Assembly: GCA_014332815.1 (NCBI GenBank)
Contig: JACSZT010000003.1
Span: forward strand, 1 to 64,000
Direction: 5' to 3'
Source: Weissella confusa
GTDB taxonomy: Bacteria; Bacillota; Bacilli; Lactobacillales; Lactobacillaceae
Length of the DNA: 64,000 nt
Shown in pieces: positions 23,167 to 37,422 of this stretch (position 1 is the first letter of the stretch; each line of letters starts with the position of its first letter). The notes beneath the pieces are model-generated. The model saw nothing but the letters and a program-made list of their open reading frames with translations, did not search any database and was not told the DNA's origin. A program made the position numbers and the translations under genes.

Positions 23167-25146
23167 GCAGTCAATCGTTGAGAGACAAAGATAATCAAGT
23201 AAATGGCTGCTACGACAACTATCAAGCCAATTACGATATGTCCAATCTGTGTCATACTCTACCTACCTTTGGCGACGCCTAATCGTCACCAAGCTCCTTA
23301 CTATTCGGGAATTATCTACATATTAGATTATCACGCCATCGGTTTTACAACCGCTTTTTTTGAATCGAATAGAACACTGTTGGCTTGGTTTTCAATTTCA
23401 TTGAAGCCTTGCGTTTCAAGTGTGCCGTATTTATTCTCCAACAATTGGAATTGCTTAAGTGATTGACCCGTCAAACTCAATTGACGTCCTTTCACCAAGC
23501 GATCACGCATTGGAATTTCAGCTAATTGTTCCTTCTTCTGAAGCAACTTAGCTACCTTGCGATTTTGTGACAACAACGTCTTACGTAGGTCTTGATACTT
23601 AACTTCAAGTTCCTTCACGGCTGCCTTGTGCGCTTCGTCTAGCTTTTCCAAATCAGACAAACCTTGATTTACAACATCAATCGTCATTTCAGCATCACGA
23701 ATCAATTGTTGCAATTGCTTCAATTCTTGCGCTGTCTTCACGAAGTTCAAGCCTTGTGACTCATCCAATGACTTGAACAACCCTGGGATTTGTTCAATGC
23801 GTTGTTCAAGTTGGTTCGTTTCCATCCCCAACGTCTCGTAGATACCGGCGGCCGTTGCGTGATCACCAGCTTCCGTCAAACGGGCAAACTCAGCAAAGTC
23901 ATCTTCCAATGATCCCAAAATTTCTTCCAACTTATCGATTGCTGGTCCGAAACTAAATACTTCTGTACGGGCTTCCATTTGCGCAATCGTTTCAGTAACT
24001 TGCTTCAACGTTAAGTCAGCCAGCAAATCCAATGCGTTGTTGCGTTGGGTTTCAAGCTCTTCAAGCTCTTCTGGAATATCCGTTTCAAACTTGAATCCTT
24101 CAGCGGCCATCTTGTCATACGCGTCGTGCAATTCTGCTAATTGCCCTGGCAACGTGTTTGAAAGTTGGATTTCCCAACTACGTACTTGACCAACTTCATC
24201 CTTAGTAAAGACAAAATCTTGATTCAGGCGGTCCAACTCAATGTACAATTCGTGATTTTGACGCTTGTTGTGAACAACGTAAGCAGTTAACTGCTCATTG
24301 TTCTCCCAAACCTCTTGCGCTGAACTAGCTTCCTTTTCAAATGTTTCGTACAATTCCGACAACAACGTCACGCGGTTACGCGATTGTTGCACCAACTGTG
24401 GTAGCTCCTTCAAGCCTTCCCACATTGAAACTTGTTCCTTTTCAATGCGCTCAAGCTCTTCGCGCAAACCGTTTTGCGTTTCTAGCAAGTGTGAGAAGAC
24501 AACTTCGTGTTGTGAAATTGATGCCTTCAATTCTTCCAAGCTAACTGAAACCTTTTCTTGCAACGTATCCAAATCGGCCGTCACAATGCTTAGCTGACGC
24601 AAAACATCATCAACATTAATACGTGACAACCCAAGCTGTTGCTTCAAACGGCCTAACTCATCGTTCACCGCGTAGAAGAAACTCATGTACGTATCGGGCA
24701 AACCAGGCAACCCCTGACGTTCAACCGCACGTTGGATTTGGCGCAACTTCAGACGAGCTGTAGCGCCTTGCTCTTGTTGATCAATGACCGCACCCAACGT
24801 GTTCATCGCGCGTGTGTAGTCAAAATCAGTTTCGTAGTAGTAACGCGCTTGTTGCGTTGCTTGCACAACATCTGCATTATCACGATATGACAACGCTTTG
24901 CGTACCAAACGTTCTGTCACTGACGCAGCCTCAATTAGCGCATCGGTTCGCGGTTGCCATTGACGCCAAACGATATATCCCACATAGATAATCGGTAATA
25001 CCCAATTCAACATTATTATCATCTCACACCTCATTTTCCAAAAAACGGTCATCCGATAACTCATCAGATGACCGTTTAGATTGGACTATTGTTGTTCTGC
25101 AAATTCCGCTTGCAAAGTTGCTTGCTCTTGACGGTATGCATTCACG
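23167..25146 (-). CDS. ezrA: Septation ring formation regulator EzrA (577 aa)
   Basis: R 23276-25009 (+). Negative regulator of FtsZ rings. One N-terminal membrane helix, MTQIGHIVIGLIVVVAAIYL, then a basic turn and a very long cytoplasmic spectrin-like coiled coil: KLHLTGQS-type RQLSLTGQSLKQFQLLENKY, many E/L/Q heptads, ending LQAEFAEQQ. ATG at 23255 after aaaggtagg. Length fits the family. In the raw window the coiled-coil segments run backwards. A terminator follows. Confidence 0.87.
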
Positions 25147-25542
25147 CCCTCATCAGTCACCCACATTTCCTCAGATAACGTGCGTGCAATCGATAGCACC
25201 CCCACTGATACAACGGCTATCAAACCGATAATCAGCCACCCAGCAGCGTTTGGATTCACCCAATCGTTTTGGACAGCTGTTCCAGCAATAATCACTCCGA
25301 TGGCTAAAATCAACGCATCCAACTTATATGACGCCGTCACCAAGCGATCCGCTTCTGATTATTTCGTTTGTTTGGTGCTTGCTCGCCACTCAGTTAACTT
25401 CGTTTGCAGAATGGCTGCCAACGCCAGATACAACAAAGAAAATGCACCACTATGTGTCACTAACTGATCGCTTTCAACATGCAACAAAATTGATGCAATC
25501 CAGAAAACCACGGTGCCCACGGTTGCATGATGCGCAACATCT
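24949..25542 (-). CDS. Membrane protein, unknown (151 aa)
   Basis: R 25073-25528 (+). Restored: MIIMLNWVLPIIYVGYIVW, a basic WRQWQPREPL loop, helices LDALILAIGVIIAGTAV, NAAGWLIIGLIAVVSVGVLSIA and VGTVVFWIASILLHV, FSLLYLALAAILQ, ending WRASTKQTK. Four to five helices. Start ATG at 25022 (or 25013) after gaggtgtgag. I recognise no family. The raw window shows its pieces as three separate frames. Confidence 0.6.
25039..25078. terminator. Terminator after ezrA
   Basis: Hairpin aacggtcatccgat / atcagatgaccgtt beside an A run. Confidence 0.75.
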
Positions 25543-26532
25543 ACCATTGAAACGCCAGCCTTAACCGCTTGCGCAACGAAGCCAGCCACATCGTCCACAT
25601 ATTGTGATCCAATCACCAATGTACTTGCTAATTGTTCTGCCTTAAATGTCATGATACACCTCCGAAAATCCGTTATTCTTTACATTTGTAAGTATAAAGT
25701 TTTTAAATTATTGCGACAAAGAAAAAGGACCGTTTTGCAATCAGCCGCTTGTGCTTGCGCAGTCAATTCGTTCACTTGGTGACGATCGGTAATGTACACA
25801 CCGTCAGCTCTAACAGCGGCTGCGAGTGCAACATCGTCGGCAATCATGAAGGCAACATCTGCAGCACGCGTTACATCGCGAATGTACTCAGCCAAGTTTT
25901 GCTTTTCCACCCCAGTCAATTGTGCTTCGTTCAAAATCACAGTGATACCACCCATTGCGACAACAGGCAAATCACTGTTTTGAACAACCGTCGTCAACCC
26001 TGCCAAGTGCTCAATTGGTGATTCTTCCATCACGTGACGGCTTGGGTAGACTGGGCTAACACTGTAGAATGCCAAACCAGCTGGCTCCTCTTCCAACAAC
26101 TCAGTACGGTTGTTAATTGAAACACCCGTGTACAATTCACCTTGAACGGCGTTTGTGTGCTTGCCTGGAATTGCCAAACCGTAGCGCGTGTTACCCAACG
26201 CTTGATCCACCGTCATCCCCGCAAATGTATCGTTAAATGCAGCCACCGCGGCAACCAAATCATCCGCATCAACAAAGGCGTCGATAGCAGCAGCACCGTA
26301 AACACCCATGCGGACAATGTCCTTCAAACGGGCAGCATTGGGATTCATCTTGTACCCAATCATGATGATTGCTACGAAGCGCGCTGGTAAGGTTCACCCA
26401 TTGATGTATGCCCTAGCATTCATCTTCATGTTGTTCCTATTCATCGTCGCCCACTAAACTTGATAAAAAATAACGCCCCTAGATGAGTTCTGTTACTCAT
26501 CTGGGGGCGTTTTTATCTGTTATTAGTGTAGA
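25543..26532 (-). CDS. Thiamine-phosphate synthase/TenI-like protein (237 aa)
   Basis: R 25631-26344 (+). TIM-barrel family that couples HMP-PP with HET-P in thiamine synthesis (ThiE), or its regulator-like paralogue TenI. Supports: ADVAFMIADDVALAAAVRADGVYITD, SPVYPSRH, DLPVVAMGGIT and VRMGVYGAAAIDAF. The usual QLREK diphosphate motif near residue 30 is not obvious, so catalytic ability is doubtful. RBS tcggaggtg before the ATG at 25652. No other thi gene is in view. Confidence 0.65.
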
Positions 26533-27720
26533 TTGTTCATCTTCGCTTTGATGTTCTCACCACTTTTGACAGTGGTAACGTCACAAGTAACAGCACCAGC
26601 TTTGGTTGTTGTCGGTGTATTGATGGCCGAGAACTTGCGTAACATCGATTGGGATGACTTTGCAATCGCAGCACCTTCATTCTTGATTGTCATTGGTATG
26701 CCATTGACGTACTCAATCTCTGACGGTATGATGATCGGCTTGGCAACCCAAGCCGGCTTCATGAAGGACGGCAAGATGCCACGTGCTGGTCGCGCTTTGA
26801 TGGCCGACGCTGTTGGTATGACGGCAGGTGCTATTCTTGGAACGTCACCTACTTCAGCCTACGTTGAGTCTTCATCAGGTATGGCCGTTGGTGGTCGTTC
26901 AGGTTTGACGTCAATCACAACTGGTATTATCGGTATGGTGCTAACTGCAATCGTGGGAATCATTTCAGGTTTGATTGACTTGCCAACGCACATTGTTTCA
27001 GCCGCACCTTCATTGGCACCAACGTTCGGTGAATCAATCTCACACATCACGGACATCAACACATTCCAATTGTGGACAGTTGTTTTGACATTCTTGATTG
27101 TGACATTCTTTGACACTGCTGGTACAGACTTGAAGGTTGCCATCGCAGCTGGTATCGGTTTGTTCATCGCTTTCATCGGCTTGGCTAACGCTGGTTTGAT
27201 TGTTGCTAACGAATCAACAATGGTCTCACTTGGTCACTTGACGTCAGGTACATCATTGCTTGCAATCTTCGGGATTATTGTGACGTTCATCTTGATTGCC
27301 ACACGCGTCCCAGCTGCCATCTTTTTCATGGGATTAGTTGCCCGTTACCCAATCGCTATCGCACCCGGACTTGGTGTGAACGCCTTCTTCGCTTACTCTG
27401 TTGTAATCGGGATGAAGGTGCCTTGGCAAACTGCGATGGCTGGTGTTTTGATTGCTGCCATCATCTTCTTGTTGCTAACATTCTTCAAGATTCGTGAAAC
27501 CATCATCAACATGATTCCACAGCAGATGAACTCTGTTGCAAAATATTTCCGTTTTGGCGAACTCGGAACAAACTTCCGTACTGAGCTAATTGCCGGATTG
27601 ACGACTTTTGTCTCAATGGCCTACATTTTGTTCGTTAACCCAACGGTTTTGGGAGCCGCTGGGATGGACAAGGGTGCCGTCTTCACCGCTACTGGTGTTG
27701 CTGCCGCTATCGCAACAATT
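26335..27720 (+). CDS. AzgA-type adenine/guanine/hypoxanthine permease (435 aa)
   Basis: R 26410-27717 (-). Proton-coupled purine uptake (NCS2/AzgA). Restored: MNSVAKYFRFGELGTNFRTE, GLTTFVSMAYILFVNPTVLG, PIAIAPGLGVNAFFAY, GTSPTSAYVESSSGMAVGGR, TFFDTAGTDLKVA and some twelve helices ending FMLFLFIVAH. RBS aggag before the ATG at 27526 forms only after the join of 27918 to 27523. PurR-type boxes lie upstream, which suits a purine salvage role beside purA and hpt. Confidence 0.87.
26463..26516. terminator. Terminator between the ThiE-like gene and the purine permease gene
   Basis: Hairpin aacgcccctagatgag / ctcatctgggggcgtt with A and T runs, between convergent genes. Confidence 0.8.
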
Positions 27721-27780
27721 TTCTCAGTTACATTTTAACAATTTCCGTTACTTAGACCTAATAATGTGCTCAAATTTTGA

Positions 27781-27858
27781 AAACGTTCGTATTTTACGTA
27801 AGATTAAACTTACATTTCGTCATTTGTTCGTGAATTTCGTTGACAACGAACGTTTCAT
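27781..27858 (+). promoter_or_regulatory. PurR-box-like sites upstream of the purine permease
   Basis: Three GAAC-type half sites: aaaacgttcgtatt (27778-27791), tttgttcgtgaa (27822-27833) and acgaacgttt (27846-27855). They resemble the Gram-positive PurBox core CGAAC in tandem. After restoration they lie 60-140 bases before the permease start. The same motif precedes purA. Confidence 0.5.
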
Positions 27859-27902
27859 CGCCTAAACTATGAAATTGTTACGAAAGAACTTATTTTATTC
27901 TA

Positions 27903-30690
<2,788 letters not shown>

Positions 30691-32076
30691 CGTGTGGCCG
30701 GCATTGTTACCACCTTGGTAACGCACTACCATATCCGAGTTCTGTGCGATGAAGTTTGTAATCTTTCCCTTCCCTTCATCTCCCCATTGACTACCAACAA
30801 CTACGATTCCTGCCATGATGGCCCCCTTAATTTACTGGAACGTTCGTAAAACACGAACATTTCAAAACGTTTTATCACAAAATCTATAGTAAGGGAAAAT
30901 AACGTGCGCACGATCTGAGATACGCAAATTATCAGTCGTTACACCCTTCTCTTGAATACCGCGCAACTCTTCCAACAATGCCTTAGGGTTAACCACTGAC
31001 CCATTACCGATCACTGCCAAACGGTTAGGGTTGAAAATCCCTGAAGGAATAGCTGACAACTCAAACTTCTGTCCGTCAACATAAACAATCTTTTCCAACA
31101 ACTCGTTCTTTTCAGCCAAAACCGTCGTCAAACGCTCACGCAACACAGCTTCGTCCAGCAAGTCCACAACACGAATACCAGTACGCGCAGCCTTATCCAT
31201 ATAAGTTGGTCCGATACCACGTCCAGTCGTCCCAATCTTGCCATCACCCTTACGTGCATCAGCCAATTGGTCAATCAAAATGTTAGATGACGTTACGTAT
31301 GGGTATGTCCCGTGGTCAATGTCCAACATGGCTCCTTGCGCCCCTTCAAGCAAGACACGCTTGTTGCTATCTAGGTATTCATTAACAATCACTGTTGTAT
31401 CCGTAATGTATGGCTTCAATTGTTGACCGTAATCAGTAAATTCGGCTACCAATTCATCCAAATCAAGTGGTTCATGATTATTGATACGACGTGGACGCTT
31501 CGTCACTACGCCGTATTCGTGACCGATTTCGCGAATGCGATCACCAACTTCATCAAACAATTCCGTTGGGAAAGGTCCATCCCCAACTCGTGACGTATAA
31601 GCCTTAGCGACACCAACAACACGATCAATCTTCGTTGGGCCAATACCAGCACCAATCGTTGCGCCACCACCAACTGGTGGCTCTTCATAGATTGGCGTTA
31701 CGCGACGCACATCTCCCAAGCTTGCTGGGTAATGCTCAATGCGTTGACCGTCCAACTCATAAGCCACCGCAATTTTCAACGTCTTCAAACCTGACAACAC
31801 ATCAAGTGAGTTCAACGACAAGTGCGTGAAGCCACCAATGCGGGCAGCGTGACGCAAAACCACTGTATCCAACCAACTAACGTCATTGTTTCCATGTTTT
31901 TACCCCTCGTTCCAGATATCGAATAGAATAATCGTTTGCTCGTTTGAAGGACCAACTGCGAATGTGTACAATGGCACACCAATCAATTCTTCAACGCGCT
32001 TCAAGTACGCTTCTGCGTTGGCTGGCAATTCTTCACGTGACTTTACCCCAGTAATGTCATCATCCCAGCCTGGCAG
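30691..32076 (-). CDS. purA: Adenylosuccinate synthetase PurA (430 aa)
   Basis: R 30763-32055 (+). First committed step from IMP to AMP, GTP-dependent. Restored: [18 protein letters not shown] with the P-loop [81 protein letters not shown] and [11 protein letters not shown], ending FDIWNEG. RBS aagggggcc before the ATG at 30816. The hpt gene follows 4 bases later, so the two form a purine interconversion operon under the PurR-like boxes. Confidence 0.93.
30838..30872 (-). promoter_or_regulatory. PurR-box pair upstream of purA
   Basis: R about 30707-30741. Inverted pair ttcgtaaaacacgaacattt, with the acgaacattt half close to the known PurBox consensus CCGAACAWTT, 22 bases before the purA start after restoration. 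It matches the motif before the purine permease gene. Confidence 0.55.
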
Positions 32077-32670
32077 ACGTAACTCGACACATCGATATAA
32101 TCTGTTTCAACGTCACGGCCAACCGCGCGTAGCAAATCAGCCATCCAAATGTAGGCACCCTTCATGACTCCCACAAAAACAGGTCGGTCAACATGTGCCG
32201 TTGCATCGTTGATTTCAGCTGCGACGCGTTCAACCATCGCAGCGATTTCTTCAGTTCCCAAAACAGTCCGTTGGCCGGCGGACACATCATCACGCTTGTC
32301 GACCGCTACCGCCACCAACACTTGATCAGCCCCTCGCTTCTCAAAGTCAGCTTTTAGATAACGCAACGTCAATCCCGTATCAATCACTTCATCTAGGATA
32401 ACGACGGTACGGCCGGCTAGGTCAACCTTCAAATCACGTTGAATTGTAATGTGACCAGTTGACGAATCCCCGTTATTGAGATTATGAACAAAAAACAACC
32501 CTAGCCAGTCATTACGACTAGCTAGGGCGGTGAATATTAGGTGATACTATTTTTCTAATGATAGCACCGCAACATATGGCAAGTTGCGGTGGTGGTTGTT
32601 ATAGTCCATGCCATAACCAACCAAGAATTCGTTTGGTACTTTCGCTCCCACAAAGTCAGGTGTAATACCG
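31879..32670 (-). CDS. hpt: Hypoxanthine phosphoribosyltransferase Hpt (178 aa)
   Basis: R 32060-32596 (+). Salvages hypoxanthine and guanine with PRPP. Restored: [30 protein letters not shown], the PRPP loop [17 protein letters not shown] (E before V where the family usually has ED(I/V)xDTG), and a C-terminus [20 protein letters not shown]. Start ATG at 31895, 4 bases after purA; no strong RBS of its own, so coupling is likely. The raw frame shows the PRPP loop before the N-terminal half. Confidence 0.88.
32489..32529. terminator. Terminator after purA-hpt
   Basis: Hairpin aaccctagccagtc / gactagctagggcgg-type stem with a six-A run on the left. Confidence 0.7.
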
Positions 32671-33462
32671 GGCCAGCTGAAATAATCCGCTCGTTTTCTT
32701 TTAAATCCATAAACGCTTTGTAAGCTTGCTCATCTTTCGGAAACACCGCAATAACAGCATTCTTTTCCATAACTCAGTCCCCCAAATATTTGATACCGCA
32801 ACTATATCTTGAGACCAAATTAGCGTCAAACCGGCTCGTTTTGTCGCCAAAAAAATTCAGCGGACGCTCCTGATCAGATGCCACCTGTGCAACATCCGAA
32901 TCAGCCCCCACTAAAGCTCCCAACGTACCGCCGAACAAAACGCCCAGCGGACCACCAATTAAGCCAATTGCTGAACCAAACACTGACCCAGTCAACCAAC
33001 CCGAATCATCGCGGGTTGTAAATGAATCCTTTAATTTAAAGTCGTGTTCTCCTTGAACCGTCACGTCAAGATTTGCCACATCACCTGCAATCATTTCAGC
33101 ACGCGCCACTTCTTTAATCAATGTGTCGAGGCTCTGACGAGCAATTGGGTCTGCACCTGCTGCGATTAACTCACGGTCCAAAGCCCATTCATCATCCTCT
33201 TCAACAACAATTAGTACTGCCGTATCTCCCTCAGAAAGGTGCGTTGCCATGAACGCCAGCAACTTGTAAAAGTAAGCAATAAAACGACCTGACTCGTTGA
33301 TTACCAGCCAGGTCGTTTTGCCATATTTTGTCTTAGTTTTTAAAAATGCTAATTTTTTTTGTTTCTTCTAATCCAGATTGAAACGCGCCTTTAATTCCGC
33401 AACTTTTTCATTAATTTTATTTTCACGTGCTAACTTGTTTTCAGCTTTTTCTGTTTCACGTC
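32671..33462 (-). CDS. DUF1269-like membrane-associated stress protein (196 aa)
   Basis: R 32769-33359 (+). [20 protein letters not shown], then a basic/acidic region, a glycine-rich double membrane hairpin [57 protein letters not shown], and a charged helical end [15 protein letters not shown] to ARFNLD. This order fits the DUF1269 group, which is common in lactic acid bacteria and of unknown function. RBS ttggggga before the ATG at 32770. Confidence 0.65.
33280..33320. terminator. Terminator after the DUF1269-like gene
   Basis: Hairpin aaaacgacctgact / agccaggtcgtttt. Confidence 0.75.
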
Positions 33463-34452
33463 TTTGATTGCAACGAATTCGTGCGGTTGTAATTGTTTGT
33501 CCATGTTTACGCTCCATTTCAAGATACACATCGCACAGACTACGCCGACGATGACAATTAATTTGAATTAACCTTCATGCGGCGTACAGACAATGACCCA
33601 AATACTGGCATCTTCATCAACTCCATTCGTTTTCCATAGTTCAATCATTATATAGAAATGTTCGGCAAGTTGCTTAAATGCATGTTCAGCACGTTGCTTT
33701 GACAGTGCAATTTCAGGCAATTGCGCCAAGAACTCATTGGCGACATCCGTGTCTGGCAAAATGGCCTTAACTGTTTCAATAACATCGGCCTGAACGACAG
33801 ACTTAACGTTCTTATCGTTAACTGAGTTAAACGCCTTGTTCAAGATGATGACTTGTTTGAAATCACCATAGATGCCCACCAACTTACCGTCACGTGGTGC
33901 GACGATGTACTTCTTTTGGCTACCATTGTCATTCCATCCTAAGTAGGTCATTTCATGACGATTCATGTTTTCCCACTTAGGTTCAGGTAGCTTCTTAACC
34001 TTCTTGAACAACTTGCCAAGTTGATTTGCGCTCAACTCAGGGAACGGCGTCACCAGAAGTGTCGTTTCTACAAAGCTTGCAAGGTAGTCTAGGCTGCTCA
34101 ATTGCGCATTGCAAAGTGAGCTATCACGGCAAATAAGATTACCACGCTTCGTATAATTACCTTCAGCACCTCGTGACTTCACCTTTGATAGGAACATTGA
34201 AACCGTTCCTAGTTGGTGACAGATGGCGCACAATCCGTTCAACGGCTTTGGATGACTTCGTCACGTCCAATTACCGGCGTTGGCACTTCTTCATCTGTTA
34301 ATGAGTCCAAATCATTAAAACGATGCAAAACAACAGCTTTCATGATGATGCCTCCAATGTTTTATTACGTTAGTTATACCACGGTCGCACACAAAACGCC
34401 CAGACTAGTCTTGTACCAGCCTGGGCGTTTTGCTGTGTTTTGTTTACTTAAG
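33463..34452 (-). CDS. FusB/FBP family EF-G-binding protein (214 aa)
   Basis: R 33619-34263 (+). FusB-type proteins bind EF-G and free stalled ribosomes; some give fusidic acid tolerance. Restored: helical N-terminal domain MDKQLQPHEFVAIKKQVII, MTYLGWNDNGSQKKYIVAPR, then the C-terminal treble-clef zinc finger NGLCAICHQLG ... GNLICRDSSLCNAQL with four cysteines, ending ASFVETTLLK. Start ATG at 33504 after atggagcg. In the raw window the zinc finger sits at the N-terminus, another inversion sign. Terminator follows. Confidence 0.82.
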
Positions 34453-35442
34453 TGTTCGGCATAGTTCGCGCCACCGCGAACTTGCGCTGCCACTCGGTCA
34501 CCAACGGTAACGGACGTAACGTCTTCGCCAACCGCGATAACTTCACCAGTAACCGTTGAGCCGAGAATCATCGGCACTTGACCACCTAACATACCTTCTG
34601 CAATTTTATAGTCAACTGGATCTACCGCCTGAGCCTGCGCTTGAACGAGATTTGCCAAAGCCAGTTGTAAGGCCACATAACCAACCGCACCAGAACCGCC
34701 GTTAATCAATACTTTTTGTCCTGCTTGCAAGTTGAAGCCACGCTCAATCACTTGATAAGCCGTTTGTCCGCCAAGTACCACCGATATCGCATCTTCATAT
34801 GAAACTGTTGCTGGAATAATAGCCGCTAAATGAACCGGAACCGCAACGAGCTTACCAGTTGATGTCAGAATTTTAGCAGAGTCGGCTAATACTTTTTCCG
34901 AGCCAACCGTGTCTAATGCGGCATCGAAATCATGAAGCACAGTTGTAAAATCGTCTTGCTTATAGTCAAACACTTGTACCTTTGGGAACTGTTGACGTAA
35001 CATATCAGCGCCCCAGCCCGATGCTGTCGTCGCAACTTCGGCTCCACCGTGCAAACCGCCTCGCTTAATCCGGTCATAAGCAGTTTTAACGTTTGACGCA
35101 TTCAATGGCAATGTCTGGTCAATGATTGTTCGCAATGACCCATCAGCCAATCCCGCAAATAAATGTGCCAGATTTTCACCAGCTGGCTTGTTAATCAAAC
35201 TGATAAAGCGTGGATCATCTGCTTGGTGCGCAACAATTGAGACCGCCGTTCCGGCCGTTGATAAACCAGCCCGTACGTCATCCACAAGCACTTCATCAAT
35301 AAAACCATCTTGATCTAATTTGAGTTGCATGATTTGATCCCTCTCAACTACTTTAATTAAGAGTAGTATACAGCAAACGCTCCCGGCTAACAGTTAGCTA
35401 GTCAGGAGCGTTCATTTTTATTATCGCGTGAAAACAATCTTG
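34255..35442 (-). CDS. Zinc-type alcohol dehydrogenase/NADPH:quinone reductase (300 aa)
   Basis: R 34364-35266 (+). MDR-superfamily oxidoreductase. Start MKAVVLHRFNDLDSLTDEEV, AQAVDPVDYKIAEG, GSTVTGEVIAVGEDV, the cofactor loop KVLINGGSGAVGYVALQLA, TTASGWGADMLRQ, AALDTVGSE and the typical end LHGKIVFTR. It lacks the structural zinc cysteines, which matches the quinone-reductase branch. RBS ttggaggcat before the ATG at 34343. In the raw window its last six residues are fused to the next gene's frame. Confidence 0.82.
34391..34433. terminator. Terminator after the FusB-like gene
   Basis: Hairpin aaaacgcccagactagt / ctgggcgtttt. Confidence 0.8.
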
Positions 35443-37224
35443 GTAAAGGTCAATCCCAACAACACATCTTCGACATCCCATGCAATCGTTGGCTTGTTAG
35501 TTACCAAATACACATCATCCAAAATCGCTGCGCTCATTTGTTGGGCATTCACCCACTCCGTTTGCTTGGCGAATGATGCCGTTAAGTCTCTAAATTGTTG
35601 GCGATTACGCTTCAACGTCCGTTTGTTGATTGGTCCCAAGGATGTTTCATCGGCCAGCGTCTCATTCGCTAAGTTATCTCGATAAGCTGCTAATTCATCA
35701 ATCACCCATTGTTCAGCAAGACTCGGCGCCAAATCAACTTGTGCCATGCCATTCAGTGCCAAGAATTGGAGCAAATCTGTCGTGAACGCAATGATTGTTT
35801 CATCATCCAACGCTTGAAATTGGTCATGCGACCCAATAAAATAATTGAATAGGATACGCTTCAGGCCAGTCGTCGTCCACTTACCCAATGTTTCATGTGC
35901 AATTTCACGCATCATATCAGCAAACAACGGTAGCATGGTCGTCACCATTGACTCTTGTATCGTACTGTCCAATGCTTCAAATTGTGGCTGGCTTGCCAAC
36001 TTAGTCAACAACGGCTTAATACTGTCCGTCGTTTGTGCGACCGTCGCCACCCGCTTATCTGCTGAATAATAGCCTGGGTATGACGCCTCATGTTCAAACT
36101 GCCAAGCCAATTGTTGGGCAGTCGTCATAAAGGTCGGCGCATCAACTGTCACGGTCGGATTAGCATCCACAAACATCGCAATCACATCAGGTAAGTGTTG
36201 TTGTTGCTCAATCGTCAAAACTACCGTTGGTACATATTGGTAGAATAAGCGCGCATCTTGACTCTTCAACTTGATATCTTGGAACAAACGTTCATTTTCC
36301 AAGTAATCCCATAGACCACCAAATCCTCGGCCAATTGCGCCAAACTTCTCTTGTCCCGCCTTGCTAGCCCAATAATCATCTGCGAATTTATCCAATGCCT
36401 GTTGGTCATTTAAACTGATGCCAGCTTCAGTCACCTGGTGCTGGACTTCATCCGATGACTGGTGGCCAAACGCCATCGCGATATGCTTGATCATCTGCAC
36501 CTTCGTTCGGCCGTATAGTGCATCTAACACTGCCAACTGTGTATTGTGGGCGATTGTTTTTTGCCAACGTTCAAAGTCATAATCAGCTTCCCAATCCGGA
36601 TCCAAACTTTGAATATAGAACGGTTCCATTACTTGGTTATGATTTGACTCGCGCAACTCAGTCGGTGTTGTCGCCATCAATACTGGTAGCTTTGCCAGTT
36701 CAGTTGGATGTAATTCCTCCTGAACTGCTCGCAATAAACGTTCTTTATCATCAAAGACTACTTGGTTACGGTCATTCAATTGCAAAACCGGACCCAGTAA
36801 ATCATTAATTTGTTGCAACCAAATCTGCTGGCGCATTGTTAACACGCCAAACAATTCACTGCTTAACAACTTCGTGAATTCCTCGTCGGATAGCTTTTGT
36901 AGTGACATTTGCCATTGGCCGCCAGCCGTTTCCGTGAGATTATCAAGGATTTCTTCAGCTAAACGAACTTGATCAGCTTCTAATACATCCCCCAATTGAA
37001 TCTGTAGTTTCTCAATAAAGATGTCAATTAGGAGTTTCATTGTCATTTAAATCGGCGTTTTAAGCGTCAATCGCTCAGCGATATCTAACAAGTATTGTGA
37101 CACTTGCTGGTCTTGCATTGTTTTAATGAGTCGGACAAATTCATCGAAACGTGGCTTAGTTAATTCTGCTAAAGCACGTGAGTTATCAAGAAAGGCAATG
37201 ATGATTTGCAACCCGAAATAAGCT
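35245..37224 (-). CDS. Large cytoplasmic protein of unknown function (615 aa)
   Basis: R 35357-37204 (+). Restored start MQLKLDQDGFIDEVLVDDV and end QYLLDIAERLTLKTPI. Rich in Q, W, D and L, with no signal peptide, no membrane helix and no motif I recognise; WVNAQQMSAAILDDVYLV, RFGAIGRGFGGLWDYLE-type and QIWLQQINDLL stretches suggest an all-helical fold. RBS gagaggga before the ATG at 35330. Single-gene unit: terminators on both sides, the downstream one split over two blocks. Confidence 0.6.
35373..35414. terminator. Terminator after the quinone reductase gene
   Basis: Hairpin aacgctcccggcta / tagtcaggagcgtt. Confidence 0.75.
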
Positions 37225-37422
37225 GGCGTCAAACGCGCTGTTGAGTCAGTTACAATTTTTACTTTAGCCATTTCAAATTCCCCATCGACCTTCTGGTTAA
37301 AATACTTATGTTTAATAACTAAACCATCTAGTATCTAAAACTATATCATATATAGGACGATTTTAAAACATAGGTCAGTGTTTCAATAGCGCAAAAAAAT
37401 ACTCCCAACTAGCATGGCGCTG
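37027..37422. terminator. Terminator split by a block boundary (after the 615-aa gene)
   Basis: Arms lie at 37027-37037 (ttaggagt) and 37401-37415 (aaaaaaatactcccaa), about 370 bases apart. Restoration brings them together as actcctaa / ttgggagt followed by seven Ts. Confidence 0.7.
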
